Assembly (NCBI GenBank): GCA_036508875.1
Contig: DATCGP010000034.1
Location: 1-64,000, forward strand
Source of the DNA: PALSA-660 sp036508875
Lineage (GTDB): Bacteria; Actinomycetota; Coriobacteriia; Anaerosomatales; PALSA-660
DNA length: 64,000 nt
Direction: 5' to 3'
Positions 1-7,428 of this stretch are shown in pieces (the first letter of the stretch is position 1; every line of letters begins with the position of its first letter). The notes below the pieces were generated by a model. The model was not told the origin of the DNA and searched no databases. It saw nothing but the letters and a program-made list of their open reading frames with translations. A program made the translations under genes and the position numbers.

Positions 1-57
1 AATCCTGCGTTCTGTCCCCTTATGTAAACTTGGAAACGGAATGGTCGCCTGTCGGTC

Positions 58-522
58 TCAGGCGGGGCCCGTCTCTGTGATGCCGTATTCGGCCTCTGAC
101 CACAGGGGCCCGAGGTAACGCGCCCGGTCCGAGAATCCGGATGCCGCCGCTCGGCACAGTTCCGCTGCCATGGGCGGGCGTAGGTCCAGATCGTCGAGCC
201 GATCTAGTGGCACGGTCTCCACCCCTGCGACGCGCGGGTCGTCAGGGCGCGTCGTGACGGCTCCGCCTGTGGCTCTCGCAAGGAACGTCAGCTGCACGAT
301 GTGGCGCGAGGCATCCGGAGCGATGGAGTCGTTGATGAACAGCGGTCCCACGAGCTCGCATACGATGCCGGTCTCCTCGCGTACCTCGCGGACGAGGGCT
401 TCCTGGAGGGTCTCCCCCGCTTCGACGCCGCCTCCGGGCAACAGATGGTAGGAGCGGCCGTCCTTCTCATGACGGACGGTGAGCACGCCTCCCTCGTACG
501 GGATGACGGCTGCGACTCGCAC
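58..522 (-). CDS. Nudix hydrolase
   Basis: Nudix-family pyrophosphohydrolase of 154 residues; the substrate cannot be told from sequence. The Nudix box (G-x5-E-x7-REVREETGI) spans about residues 31-53 and is complete, including the REVREE metal-binding core. I start it at the GTG at 522, just downstream of the dut stop codon, because upstream sequence in this frame is the shadow of dut. The ribosome-binding site is weak, so translation probably depends on coupling to dut. It is the last visible gene of the nrdR-dut unit; with dUTPase and the ribonucleotide-reductase regulator next to it, a role in nucleotide-pool cleaning is a reasonable inference. The start is uncertain by a few codons. Confidence 0.85.
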   Translation of the reverse strand: MRVAAVIPYEGGVLTVRHEKDGRSYHLLPGGGVEAGETLQEALVREVREETGIVCELVGPLFINDSIAPDASRHIVQLTFLARATGGAVTTRPDDPRVAGVETVPLDRLDDLDLRPPMAAELCRAAASGFSDRARYLGPLWSEAEYGITETGPA

Positions 523-529
523 TCTCGGG

Positions 530-997
530 CTACAGCCCGGTGCTGCCAAAGCCGCCCTCCCCCCGGGTCGTCTCAGGCAGTGCGGAGACCTCGATCGCCT
601 CGCAATAGGCGACGGCCTGGATGACGAGCTGTGCGATCCGGTCACCGCGAGCGATGTGGATCGGCACCACCGGATCGAGGTTGATGGCGATGACCTTGAC
701 CTCACCACGGTAGTGGCTGTCGATCAGCCCCGGGGCGTTCACGAGGCCCAGGCCGCTGCGTATGGCGAGGCCGCTTCGAGGCAGCACGAAGCCGGCCTGA
801 CCCTCCGGGATGGCAACGGCGATCCCCGTCGGCACGAGGGCCCGCTCGAATGGAGCCAGGGAAAGGTCCAGAGCGGAATACAGGTCCATTCCCGCGTCGC
901 CGACGTGGGCGTACGTCGGGAGCGGCAGCCCTGGATCGAGCCGAAGGACCTGCAATGTTACCGTGACGCCCGAGGGCGTCGCACCGGATGCGGTCAC
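530..997 (-). CDS. dut: dUTP diphosphatase (dUTPase)
   Basis: Trimeric-type dUTPase, 155 residues, the usual family length. It hydrolyses dUTP to dUMP and pyrophosphate, keeping uracil out of DNA and feeding thymidylate synthesis. All conserved motifs are readable: AGMDLYS (motif 1), PRSGLA (motif 2), the NAPGLIDSHYRGE stretch with the catalytic Asp (motif 3), GDRIAQL (motif 4) and the C-terminal GEGGFGSTG arm (motif 5). The start is a GTG whose last two bases overlap the nrdR stop (GTGA), indicating translational coupling to nrdR. Co-transcription with the repressor of ribonucleotide reductase genes places it under the same nucleotide-supply control. Confidence 0.97.
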   Translation of the reverse strand: MTASGATPSGVTVTLQVLRLDPGLPLPTYAHVGDAGMDLYSALDLSLAPFERALVPTGIAVAIPEGQAGFVLPRSGLAIRSGLGLVNAPGLIDSHYRGEVKVIAINLDPVVPIHIARGDRIAQLVIQAVAYCEAIEVSALPETTRGEGGFGSTGL

Positions 998-1440
998 TTC
1001 AGCCCCTTGAGCTCGCGAGTGAACTCGTCGAGGTCCTGGAAGTCCTTGTAGACCGATGCGAAACGGATGTAGGCGACCCGGTCGAGGGCCTTCAGGTGGC
1101 TGAGGACGAGGTCGCCGAGGCTCTTTGCGGGGATCTCGTAACGGAAGCTGTTGTGCAGCTCGGACTCGACATCATCGATGAGCTGCTCGAGCTGTTGAGC
1201 TGTGACGTTGCGCTTGACGGTCGCGACAACCAGTCCGCGCATGAGCTTCCCGCGATCGAAGGGCTCGCGGCGCCCGTCCTTCTTGAGGACCATGAGCGGC
1301 ATGTCTTCGACGCGCTCGTAGGTGGTGAACCGTTGCTCGCAGACGAGGCACTCGCGCCTGCGACGGATTGCCTCCTGGGACTCCGAGACACGAGAGTCGA
1401 TGACCTTGGTCTCGTCGTGACCGCAGAACGGGCACTTCAT
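994..1440 (-). CDS. nrdR: Transcriptional repressor NrdR
   Basis: NrdR represses ribonucleotide reductase genes in response to ATP/dATP bound by its ATP-cone. The 148-residue protein has the expected N-terminal zinc ribbon (Cys3, Cys6, Cys31, Cys34) followed by the ATP-cone from about residue 46, including LKKDGRREPFDRGK. ATG start, family-typical length. It leads a unit nrdR-dut-Nudix, with dut starting inside its stop codon. Two candidate NrdR boxes, 31 bp centre to centre, lie just upstream at 1451-1497, so autoregulation is likely. No ribonucleotide reductase gene is in the window. Confidence 0.98.
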   Translation of the reverse strand: MKCPFCGHDETKVIDSRVSESQEAIRRRRECLVCEQRFTTYERVEDMPLMVLKKDGRREPFDRGKLMRGLVVATVKRNVTAQQLEQLIDDVESELHNSFRYEIPAKSLGDLVLSHLKALDRVAYIRFASVYKDFQDLDEFTRELKGLK

Positions 1441-1450
1441 CCGTCTCCCA

Positions 1451-1497
1451 CCCCTACATATTGGCCACCCGATACGCTAGCACACCACATATGGGGC
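1451..1497 (-). promoter_or_regulatory. Tandem NrdR boxes upstream of nrdR
   Basis: Two AT-cored imperfect palindromes lie in an otherwise GC-rich leader: one centred at 1459.5 (CCCCTACATATTGGCC) and one at 1490.5 (CACCACATATGGGGC). Their ATAT cores are exactly 31 bp apart, about three helical turns, the spacing known for paired NrdR operators. The first box begins about 10 bp upstream of the nrdR start codon. The exact consensus for this lineage is unknown to me; the call rests on the pair, the spacing and the location. Confidence 0.7.
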
Positions 1498-1567
1498 AAC
1501 AATATGTTTGCAGAGGAGAAACGGGCCGCTTTCGCGGACTCGTCCACGCCGCGCGGCAGATGGTGCC

Positions 1568-1984
1568 TCAGTACGAGGTGGTTGGCGCCCCCGCCTGAGC
1601 GTACGTCGCATCGCTCATGACCTCGACGGGCACACGAACGACAGCGCCCGGTCGCAGAGCGCCCTGGGGTAGCGCGTTGGCCTCGGAGATCAGTTCAACC
1701 ATGCGGGCCGTCGACGTCCCGGGCAGACGATGGGACGCGGCGATCGACCATAGAGTATCCGCCTGCGAGACGCGAACAGCGATGGTGGAGGTCTCGCCTG
1801 ATGGAACCCGGTCCCGAGCCGTGGGCAGCGCGCCCAGCGTGATCACGAACGCGGCCAAGAGCGCCATCCACACGATCGGCACGATCATGGACCGCTTCGA
1901 GCGCTTGGGCCTCACGCGGGTGACCGCCGCGCGCGCAGGTCCTCTGAGTGCGGGCATCGCGTGGGCCTTGAGGGTACCGGTCAT
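1568..1984 (-). CDS. LysM-domain membrane protein, SOS-controlled (YneA / Rv2719c-like)
   Basis: A 138-residue protein with a basic cytoplasmic N-terminus, one membrane segment (about residues 33-53, SMIVPIVWMALLAAFVI) and a C-terminal LysM-like peptidoglycan-binding domain (about 75-125, starting near ADTLWSIA). This is the architecture of Bacillus YneA and matches mycobacterial Rv2719c, both SOS-induced division inhibitors encoded divergently from lexA. I chose the ATG at 1984 because it has a GAGGTGGGG ribosome-binding site; upstream sequence in frame is promoter DNA. Its promoter (2099-2127) has a perfect SOS box in its spacer. The division-inhibitor role is inferred from context, not from sequence identity. 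Confidence 0.85.
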   Translation of the reverse strand: MTGTLKAHAMPALRGPARAAVTRVRPKRSKRSMIVPIVWMALLAAFVITLGALPTARDRVPSGETSTIAVRVSQADTLWSIAASHRLPGTSTARMVELISEANALPQGALRPGAVVRVPVEVMSDATYAQAGAPTTSY

Positions 1985-2079
1985 GTGTGCCACTTCCCCA
2001 CCTCGCCGTTCCGGTCGCGGGCATCGATACTTGCTTGGTGCATCGTCCGCTCCGGCTCTGACATCCGCACCAGCCCACC

Positions 2080-2093
2080 CGAACATGTGTTCG
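2080..2093. promoter_or_regulatory. SOS box 1 (LexA operator)
   Basis: CGAACATGTGTTCG, a perfect match to the Gram-positive/actinobacterial LexA operator CGAAC-N4-GTTCG. It lies immediately downstream of the -10 of the LysM-gene promoter, where bound LexA would block initiation. Confidence 0.93.
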
Positions 2094-2098
2094 CAGTA

Positions 2099-2127
2099 AG
2101 TATACGAACACATGTTCGTATACGCAA
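2099..2127 (-). promoter_or_regulatory. Promoter of the LysM gene
   Basis: On the minus strand TTGCGT (2122-2127), a 17-bp spacer and TATACT (2099-2104): a good sigma-70-type promoter. SOS box 2 lies inside the spacer and SOS box 1 just downstream of the -10. Confidence 0.85.
2105..2118. promoter_or_regulatory. SOS box 2 (LexA operator)
   Basis: CGAACACATGTTCG, a perfect LexA operator. It fills the spacer between the -35 (2122-2127) and -10 (2099-2104) of the LysM-gene promoter, so repression would be by direct occlusion of RNA polymerase. Confidence 0.95.
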
Positions 2128-2136
2128 GCCGACAAT

Positions 2137-2150
2137 CGAACATGTGTTTG
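2137..2150. promoter_or_regulatory. SOS box 3 (LexA operator)
   Basis: CGAACATGTGTTTG, one mismatch from the perfect operator. Its right end overlaps the -35 hexamer of the lexA promoter (2148-2153). Confidence 0.88.
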
Positions 2151-2177
2151 CACACTCCAGCGTGAAGGGTCTACACT
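2148..2177 (+). promoter_or_regulatory. lexA promoter
   Basis: TTGCAC (2148-2153), an 18-bp spacer and TACACT (2172-2177) on the plus strand, followed about 40 bp later by the lexA start. SOS box 3 overlaps the -35 and SOS box 4 lies downstream of the -10, which fits autorepression. Confidence 0.75.
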
Positions 2178-2185
2178 GATCGGCG

Positions 2186-2199
2186 AGAACACACGTTCG
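2186..2199. promoter_or_regulatory. SOS box 4 (LexA operator)
   Basis: AGAACACACGTTCG, one mismatch from CGAAC-N4-GTTCG, between the lexA -10 and its ribosome-binding site (GGAAGGAG, 2202-2209). Probably a weaker site acting as a roadblock on lexA. Confidence 0.85.
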
Positions 2200-2216
2200 G
2201 TGGAAGGAGCGGGACC

Positions 2217-2846
2217 ATGACGCGCGATCGCGAGTTGACCGACCGTCAGCGCCAAGTGCTGGATTTCATCAAGACGGAGACCGAGCGACAGGGCTTCCCT
2301 CCAACCGTCCGCGACATCGGCGCGGCCGTGGGCCTTTCCTCGTCATCGACGGTCCATGCTCATCTCGAAGCTCTCGAGGCGAAGGGCTTGATCCGTCGGG
2401 ACCCCAGCAAGCCGCGTGCGCTCGAGGTACTGAGCAGGCACGACGTCGTGCCGCTCGTCCCCCAGGCCTCCAACGTGGTGGAGCTTCCGGTTGTCGGTTC
2501 CGTGGCCGCAGGCGTGCCGACTCTGGCTGCCGAGAACATCGAATCCACGATCTCGCTCCCGACAGAGGTCGTCCGCGATGACGCGACCTTCGTGCTGCGA
2601 GTGAAGGGCGAATCGATGATCGGCGCCGGCATCTTCGACGGCGACTTCGTCGTGGTCCGCCAGCAGCCCACCGCGGCCAACGGCGACATCGTGGTCGCGC
2701 AGATCGACGACGAGGCCACGGTCAAGCGCTACTTCCGGGAGCCGGACCGCATCCGGCTGCAGCCCGAGAACCCCAGCATGGACCCGATCTACTCCCGCGA
2801 CGTCACGGTGCTCGGCAAGGTGGTCGCGGTCTTCAGACGTATGTGA
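2217..2846 (+). CDS. lexA: SOS repressor LexA
   Basis: LexA, 209 residues, represses DNA-damage genes and self-cleaves when RecA filaments form. It has an N-terminal winged helix (about residues 1-65) and a C-terminal S24 peptidase fold. The scissile bond Ala98-Gly99 (SVAAGVP), catalytic Ser133 (GESMIG) and general base Lys170 (ATVKRYF) are all present, so autoproteolysis should work. The ATG start has a strong GGAAGGAG ribosome-binding site. This is the only plus-strand gene in the window and is divergent from the LysM gene, with four operators between them; recA further along also has a perfect operator. Confidence 0.98.
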   Translation: MTRDRELTDRQRQVLDFIKTETERQGFPPTVRDIGAAVGLSSSSTVHAHLEALEAKGLIRRDPSKPRALEVLSRHDVVPLVPQASNVVELPVVGSVAAGVPTLAAENIESTISLPTEVVRDDATFVLRVKGESMIGAGIFDGDFVVVRQQPTAANGDIVVAQIDDEATVKRYFREPDRIRLQPENPSMDPIYSRDVTVLGKVVAVFRRM

Positions 2847-2893
2847 GCGACAGGATCCTCCGCCCGCGGACGTGGTGCGGCGAACGAACAAGA

Positions 2894-2918
2894 GGCGGTC
2901 CGCATCGAGCGGGCCGCC
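2894..2918. terminator. Convergent terminator between lexA and hflX
   Basis: GGCGGTCCGC (2894-2903), a 5-nt loop and GCGGGCCGCC (2909-2918): a 10-bp stem with one G-T pair. It sits between the convergent ends of lexA and hflX and can serve both. A short AAG/CTT flank is present on both sides but no long U tract. Confidence 0.75.
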
Positions 2919-2941
2919 CCTTCCTGGTGCGTCTGGAACCG

Positions 2942-4252
2942 CTACTCCGCGGCTGCAGGTCTCCTGTGCTGGGCGAACGGTTCGAGCCGCCCGGCCACCT
3001 GGACGGATGCGCGCACGACCATGCGCGTCCCTTCCCCGGTGTGCTCCTCCGAGACGATCTGCGTGTGTTCGTGCGCGAGCGCGACCAGGTCGCCGCGATC
3101 GTACGGTACGAGGATCGTGAGCGTGACCGCCTGGCGCGCCGCCTCGGCCGCGACGCGATCCCGCAGCGTGTCCAGGCCCTCGCCCGTGAGCGCTGAGCAG
3201 ATGACCGCATGCGGGTAGCGCGACACGAGCTGGGAGCGGGCCTCGTCTTCCATGGCGTCGGCCTTGTTGAAGACCACGAGCGAGGGGCGGTCGGCGGCCC
3301 CGATCTCGCCGAGTACCTCCTGAACCGCCGCGATCTGGTCGAACGCCTGGGGGTGCGAGCCGTCCACCACGTGGATCAGCAGGTCCGCCTCGCGCACCTC
3401 ATCGAGCGTCGACTTGAAGGCCTGGACGAGCGAGTGCGGGAGCTTGTGGATGAACCCGACGGTGTCCGTGATCGTGACGATCCGTCCCTCAGACAGCTCC
3501 ATGGTGCGCGTGGTGGCGTCGAGTGTGGCGAAGAGCTTGTCGGCAACGAGCACATCGGCGTCCGTGAGAGCGTTCAGGGTCGTGGACTTGCCGGCGTTCG
3601 TGTAGCCGACCAGGGACACACGGAATACCCCGCTCCGTACCCGTGCCTTACGTTGCAGTTCGCGCTCGCCGGCGACGTGCACCAGTTCGCGCTTGAGTTC
3701 CCCGATACGCTTGCGAGCCAACCGGCGGTCGGTCTCGAGCTGTGACTCGCCGGGGCCTCGCGTCAAGACGCCGCCGCCAGCGAACCGGTCGAGGTGCCGC
3801 CACAGGCCGCGCAGCCGCGGGAGCAGGTACTCCATCTGCGCCAGCTCCACCTGCAGCTTGCCCTCTCTGGACGTGGCGTGCAGAGCGAAGATGTCCAGGA
3901 TCAGCGCGGTGCGGTCAGCGATCTTCGTCTCGGGAACTGCGTTCTCGATGTTCGCCTGCTGCGAGGGCGACAGCTCGTCATCGAAGATGATCAGCGAGGC
4001 CTCGAGCTCGCGCGCGGTCTCGGCGACCTCCTCGAGCTTGCCCTTGTGGATGAACGTCTTGGAGTCCGGCGCGCTCAGCTTCTGGGTGAGTCTGGCGACG
4101 ACGACCGCGCCCGCGGTCTCGGCCAACCTCTCCAGCTCGGCGAGGGAATCGTCGACACTCCAACCACGCCCACGATCGGCCGCGACCAGCACAGCGCGGT
4201 CGACAGCCTTGTCGGTGACCGTGTGTGGTGTGAAGCGCTCGTGGGTCGACAT
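2942..4252 (-). CDS. hflX: Ribosome-associated GTPase HflX
   Basis: HflX, 436 residues, splits or rescues stalled ribosomes, often under stress. The N-terminal HflX domain (about 20-200, with the family signature GPGESQLETDRR near 167-177) precedes the G domain: P-loop GYTNAGKS at 216-223, DTVG at 263-266 and NKAD at 329-332. A C-terminal subdomain follows. It is the last gene of the long unit coming from spoVS and ends before a terminator hairpin. ATG start 18 bp after the dapL stop, suggesting co-transcription with the DAP genes. Confidence 0.97.
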   Translation of the reverse strand: MSTHERFTPHTVTDKAVDRAVLVAADRGRGWSVDDSLAELERLAETAGAVVVARLTQKLSAPDSKTFIHKGKLEEVAETARELEASLIIFDDELSPSQQANIENAVPETKIADRTALILDIFALHATSREGKLQVELAQMEYLLPRLRGLWRHLDRFAGGGVLTRGPGESQLETDRRLARKRIGELKRELVHVAGERELQRKARVRSGVFRVSLVGYTNAGKSTTLNALTDADVLVADKLFATLDATTRTMELSEGRIVTITDTVGFIHKLPHSLVQAFKSTLDEVREADLLIHVVDGSHPQAFDQIAAVQEVLGEIGAADRPSLVVFNKADAMEDEARSQLVSRYPHAVICSALTGEGLDTLRDRVAAEAARQAVTLTILVPYDRGDLVALAHEHTQIVSEEHTGEGTRMVVRASVQVAGRLEPFAQHRRPAAAE

Positions 4253-4270
4253 GTGGTGGGTGCGGCTCCC

Positions 4271-5428
4271 CTACAGGGACGCTTCGATGCGCGAGACGGC
4301 CTCGGCGAGGCGGTCATCGGGCGTCGTCAGCGAGATGCGGATGAAGCCCTCGCCGTCGGGGCCGTAGGCGGATCCCGGCGGGACCACGACCCCGGCCTTG
4401 TCGAGGACATGTGTCGCGAACTCGGCCGACGTGAATCCGGACGGGACCTTGGCCCAGATGTAGATCGTCGCCTTCGGGGTCGCGGCCTCGATGCCGATCT
4501 TGTTCAGCGCGCCCATCACGAGGTCGCGACGTCCCTGATACATCGCGCACAGCGCGTCGATCTCGCTCTGTGGGCCCGAGAACGCCTCGATGGCCGCGTC
4601 CTGCACCGCCGTGAACACTCCCGAGTCGATGTTGCTCTTGACCGTGCCCAGCGCCTTGATCGCGGTGGCGTTGCCGCAGGCGAACGCGACACGCCAGCCG
4701 GTCATGTTGTAGGCCTTGCTGGTCGAGAACAGCTCGATCGCCACGTCCTTCGCGCCCGGGCGTTGCAGCAGGCTCGGGGCCCGGTAGCCGTCGTATCCGA
4801 TCTCGGAGTACGCGTTGTCGTGGATGAGCAGGAGGTCGTTCTCGCGCGCGAAGGCGATGGCGCGGTCGAAGTACTCCTCGTTGGCGATCGCCGACGTGGG
4901 GTTGTTCGGGTAGCTGAGGAACATCATCTTCGCGCGCTTCAGGACGTCTTTCGGGGTCGATTCGAAGTCCGCCAGGAAGCCGTTGCCCTCGTTCATGGGC
5001 ATCCAGTAGGTCTCGCCGCCGCAGAGGATCCCGCCGGTGTAGTACACGGGATAGCCGCAGCCCGGGACCAGCGTCACGTCGCCCGGGTCCACGAACGCCA
5101 GGAACACGTGAGCGATGCCCTCCTTGCTCCCGATCAGTGCGAGCGTCTCGGTCGCAGGGTCGACGTCGACGCCGAAACGGCGCTTCATCCAGCCCGACGC
5201 AGCCTCGCGGTACGGCTGAGACCCGTAGTAGCTGGGGTACTGGTGGTTCTTCGGTACATGGATCGCCCGGCCCATCGCTTCGACGATCCGCTCGGGCGTG
5301 GGCCTGTCGGGGTCGCCGATCCCGAGCGAGATGACGTCGACGCCCTCCGCGCGCTTGAGGGCGACCTTGCGGTCGATCTCGGCGAACAGATACGGGGGCA
5401 GGTTCGCGATGCGGTCCGCGGTCCTCAC
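4271..5428 (-). CDS. dapL: LL-diaminopimelate aminotransferase
   Basis: Fold-type I PLP aminotransferase, 385 residues. It most likely converts tetrahydrodipicolinate directly to LL-diaminopimelate, by-passing the succinylase/acetylase steps. Visible signature: Asp204 and Tyr207 (HDNAYSEI), PLP lysine Lys238 in STSKAYNMTGWR, Arg246, plus the YPNNPTSA stretch. Similarity to other class I aminotransferases means substrate is inferred, but the gene directly follows dapF, whose substrate is the product of this reaction, and the window also holds lysC, dapA and dapB. No dapC/D/E is seen here. ATG start. Confidence 0.9.
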   Translation of the reverse strand: MRTADRIANLPPYLFAEIDRKVALKRAEGVDVISLGIGDPDRPTPERIVEAMGRAIHVPKNHQYPSYYGSQPYREAASGWMKRRFGVDVDPATETLALIGSKEGIAHVFLAFVDPGDVTLVPGCGYPVYYTGGILCGGETYWMPMNEGNGFLADFESTPKDVLKRAKMMFLSYPNNPTSAIANEEYFDRAIAFARENDLLLIHDNAYSEIGYDGYRAPSLLQRPGAKDVAIELFSTSKAYNMTGWRVAFACGNATAIKALGTVKSNIDSGVFTAVQDAAIEAFSGPQSEIDALCAMYQGRRDLVMGALNKIGIEAATPKATIYIWAKVPSGFTSAEFATHVLDKAGVVVPPGSAYGPDGEGFIRISLTTPDDRLAEAVSRIEASL

Positions 5429-5534
5429 GTCGTCGTCCCTTCGTCGGGTGCTTCGCTTGCCGGAGCCGTGTCGGGCCCGGGGTGGCCCACATGCTAGCAG
5501 ACGCCTTCAGCGCCGGGCGTCGCAACCCCGGCGG

Positions 5535-6392
5535 TCACTCCTCGTCGGGGATGCTCCAGACGCCGGTGAAGACGGTCTCCGCGGGGCCGGTCATCCCGAC
5601 GCGGCCGTCCTCGCTCCACTCGATGTCGAGGTCGCCCCCGGGGAGCTCTATCGTCGCGCTGCGGCCCGTCCTGCCGGTGAGCGCAGCGGCGACAAGTGTG
5701 GCGCAGGCGCCCGTGCCGCAGGCCAGCGTCTCCCCCACTCCGCGCTCCCACACCCGCAGGCGTATGCGTCCCGAATCCACAACTTGGGCGAACTCCACGT
5801 TCGTCCTGCGCGGGAACACCGGTGCGGCCTCGACCAGCGGGCCCGTGGTGGTGACCGGTGCCGTGTCCACATCGTCGACCCACACGATGGCGTGCGGGTT
5901 GCCCATGGACACGCACGTGACGCGGACATCGCCTGCGTCAGTGGAGACGAGCGCATCGACGACCGGGTCGCCCGGGAGGGCGGTAGGGATGCTTGCCGCG
6001 TCCAGGACCGGAGTCCCCATGTCGACGCGAGCGAGCGAGAAGGCGCCATTCTCGTCGCGCACGATATCGATGCGCTTGATGCCGCCCAGGGTCTGCACGG
6101 CGATGGTGTCGCCACCGACTCGGCCCGTGTCGTCCAGGTACTTGGCGAAGACTCGCACGCCGTTGCCGCACATCTCGGCCAACGAGCCATCGGCGTTCAC
6201 GTACAACATGAAGAAGTCGCCTTCGGGGTCGCTCGCGTTGCGGACGAGTATCAGGCCATCGGCGCCGATCCCGAAGTGACGGTCGCACAGCAGCTGGACC
6301 GCTTCCTCGTCGAAGTCCCATTCGTTCGCGACGTCGTCGACCACGATGAAGTCGTTGCCGCAGCCGTGCATCTTGGTGAAGCGAAGGTCCAC
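5535..6392 (-). CDS. dapF: Diaminopimelate epimerase
   Basis: DapF, 285 residues, interconverts LL- and meso-diaminopimelate, the peptidoglycan cross-link residue and lysine precursor. Both catalytic cysteines of this PLP-independent epimerase are present: Cys75 in MCGNGVR and Cys225 in ACGTGACA. The N-terminal FTKMHGCGNDF is typical. GTG start with GAGGGAGA upstream. Transcribed between miaA and dapL with 43 and 106 bp gaps, so it probably belongs to the same unit. Confidence 0.98.
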   Translation of the reverse strand: MDLRFTKMHGCGNDFIVVDDVANEWDFDEEAVQLLCDRHFGIGADGLILVRNASDPEGDFFMLYVNADGSLAEMCGNGVRVFAKYLDDTGRVGGDTIAVQTLGGIKRIDIVRDENGAFSLARVDMGTPVLDAASIPTALPGDPVVDALVSTDAGDVRVTCVSMGNPHAIVWVDDVDTAPVTTTGPLVEAAPVFPRRTNVEFAQVVDSGRIRLRVWERGVGETLACGTGACATLVAAALTGRTGRSATIELPGGDLDIEWSEDGRVGMTGPAETVFTGVWSIPDEE

Positions 6393-6435
6393 GGGTGTCT
6401 CCCTCGAGGAGTAGGGCTCGTCGCGTGCGTTCAGG

Positions 6436-7428
6436 TCACTGTCCGGAGGCGTCGTCTCCCGACTCCGATTCTACCAGCGCGCGCATCGCTTCCGCGGTCT
6501 GGGAGAGTGACAGATGCGGGACGTCCAGCCAATGGACGCGGGGGTCCGCCCGGAACCAAGTCAGCTGGCGCTTCGCGTAGCGGCGCGAAGCCAGCTTGAT
6601 AGCGGCGACGGCACTGGCGAGGTCGCCCGAACCGTCGAGCACGGGCACCAGCTCCTTGTAGCCGATCGCCTGTGCGGCGGTGAGAGCGCCGCGATAACCG
6701 GCGGCCAAGAGGCGCTCGACCTCCTCGACGAGTCCGGCCTCGAGCATCGCGTCCACGCGCGCGTCGATGCGGGAGTAGAGCAGCTCCCGGTCCATGGTCA
6801 GACCGATGTAGGTCGCCGGATAGTGTGGGACGCGCTCGGCGAAGTGCTCCTTCGTGTCGACATAGGAGACGCCGGCGTCTTGGAGCGTCTCCAGCGCGCG
6901 CAGCACGCGACGCGTGTTGTTGCGGTGGATGAGCGCCGCAGCTCCCGAATCGCGCTCCACGAGGAGCTCGTAGAGCGCCTCTGGCCCATGTTTGTCGAGT
7001 TCGTCTTGCAGGGCCGAGCGTGTCTGCGATTTCTGATGTCCCGCAGGGAAGCGCATCTCGTCGAGTGCGGCACGCACATACAGGCCGGTGCCCCCCACCA
7101 GGATCGGGGTCTTGCCTCTTCGCGCGACGTCATCGAGTGCACGGCGCGCGTCGACCTGGTAGAGGGCGGCCGAGTACGGGGTACCCGGGTCGACGAGATC
7201 GAGGCAGTGGTGCGTGACGCGCCAGGAGCTGGACGCGTGCTTGGCGGTGCCGATGTCCATGCCCCGGTACACCTGCATCGAGTCGGCGGAGACGATCTCG
7301 CCGCCGATCTGTACCGCCAGCTCCTCCGCGGCGGCGGTCTTCCCCACCCCTGTGGGCCCGACCACCGCGATCACACGCGGCAGACGGGCGACCGCCTCCT
7401 GGTCTTCGGCCTGTGAAGCATCAGGCAT
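6436..7428 (-). CDS. miaA: tRNA dimethylallyltransferase MiaA
   Basis: MiaA, 330 residues, adds a dimethylallyl group to N6 of A37 in tRNAs reading UNN codons. P-loop GPTGVGKT at 24-31, the DSMQVYRGMDIGTAK stretch and the tRNA-contacting RRYAKRQLTWFR region near the C-terminus are present. Its start overlaps the end of the upstream AMMECR1 fusion gene by 8 bp. The partner enzyme MiaB, which methylthiolates the product, is encoded two genes upstream in the same unit, so the complete ms2i6A37 pathway is local. Confidence 0.98.
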   Translation of the reverse strand: MPDASQAEDQEAVARLPRVIAVVGPTGVGKTAAAEELAVQIGGEIVSADSMQVYRGMDIGTAKHASSSWRVTHHCLDLVDPGTPYSAALYQVDARRALDDVARRGKTPILVGGTGLYVRAALDEMRFPAGHQKSQTRSALQDELDKHGPEALYELLVERDSGAAALIHRNNTRRVLRALETLQDAGVSYVDTKEHFAERVPHYPATYIGLTMDRELLYSRIDARVDAMLEAGLVEEVERLLAAGYRGALTAAQAIGYKELVPVLDGSGDLASAVAAIKLASRRYAKRQLTWFRADPRVHWLDVPHLSLSQTAEAMRALVESESGDDASGQ

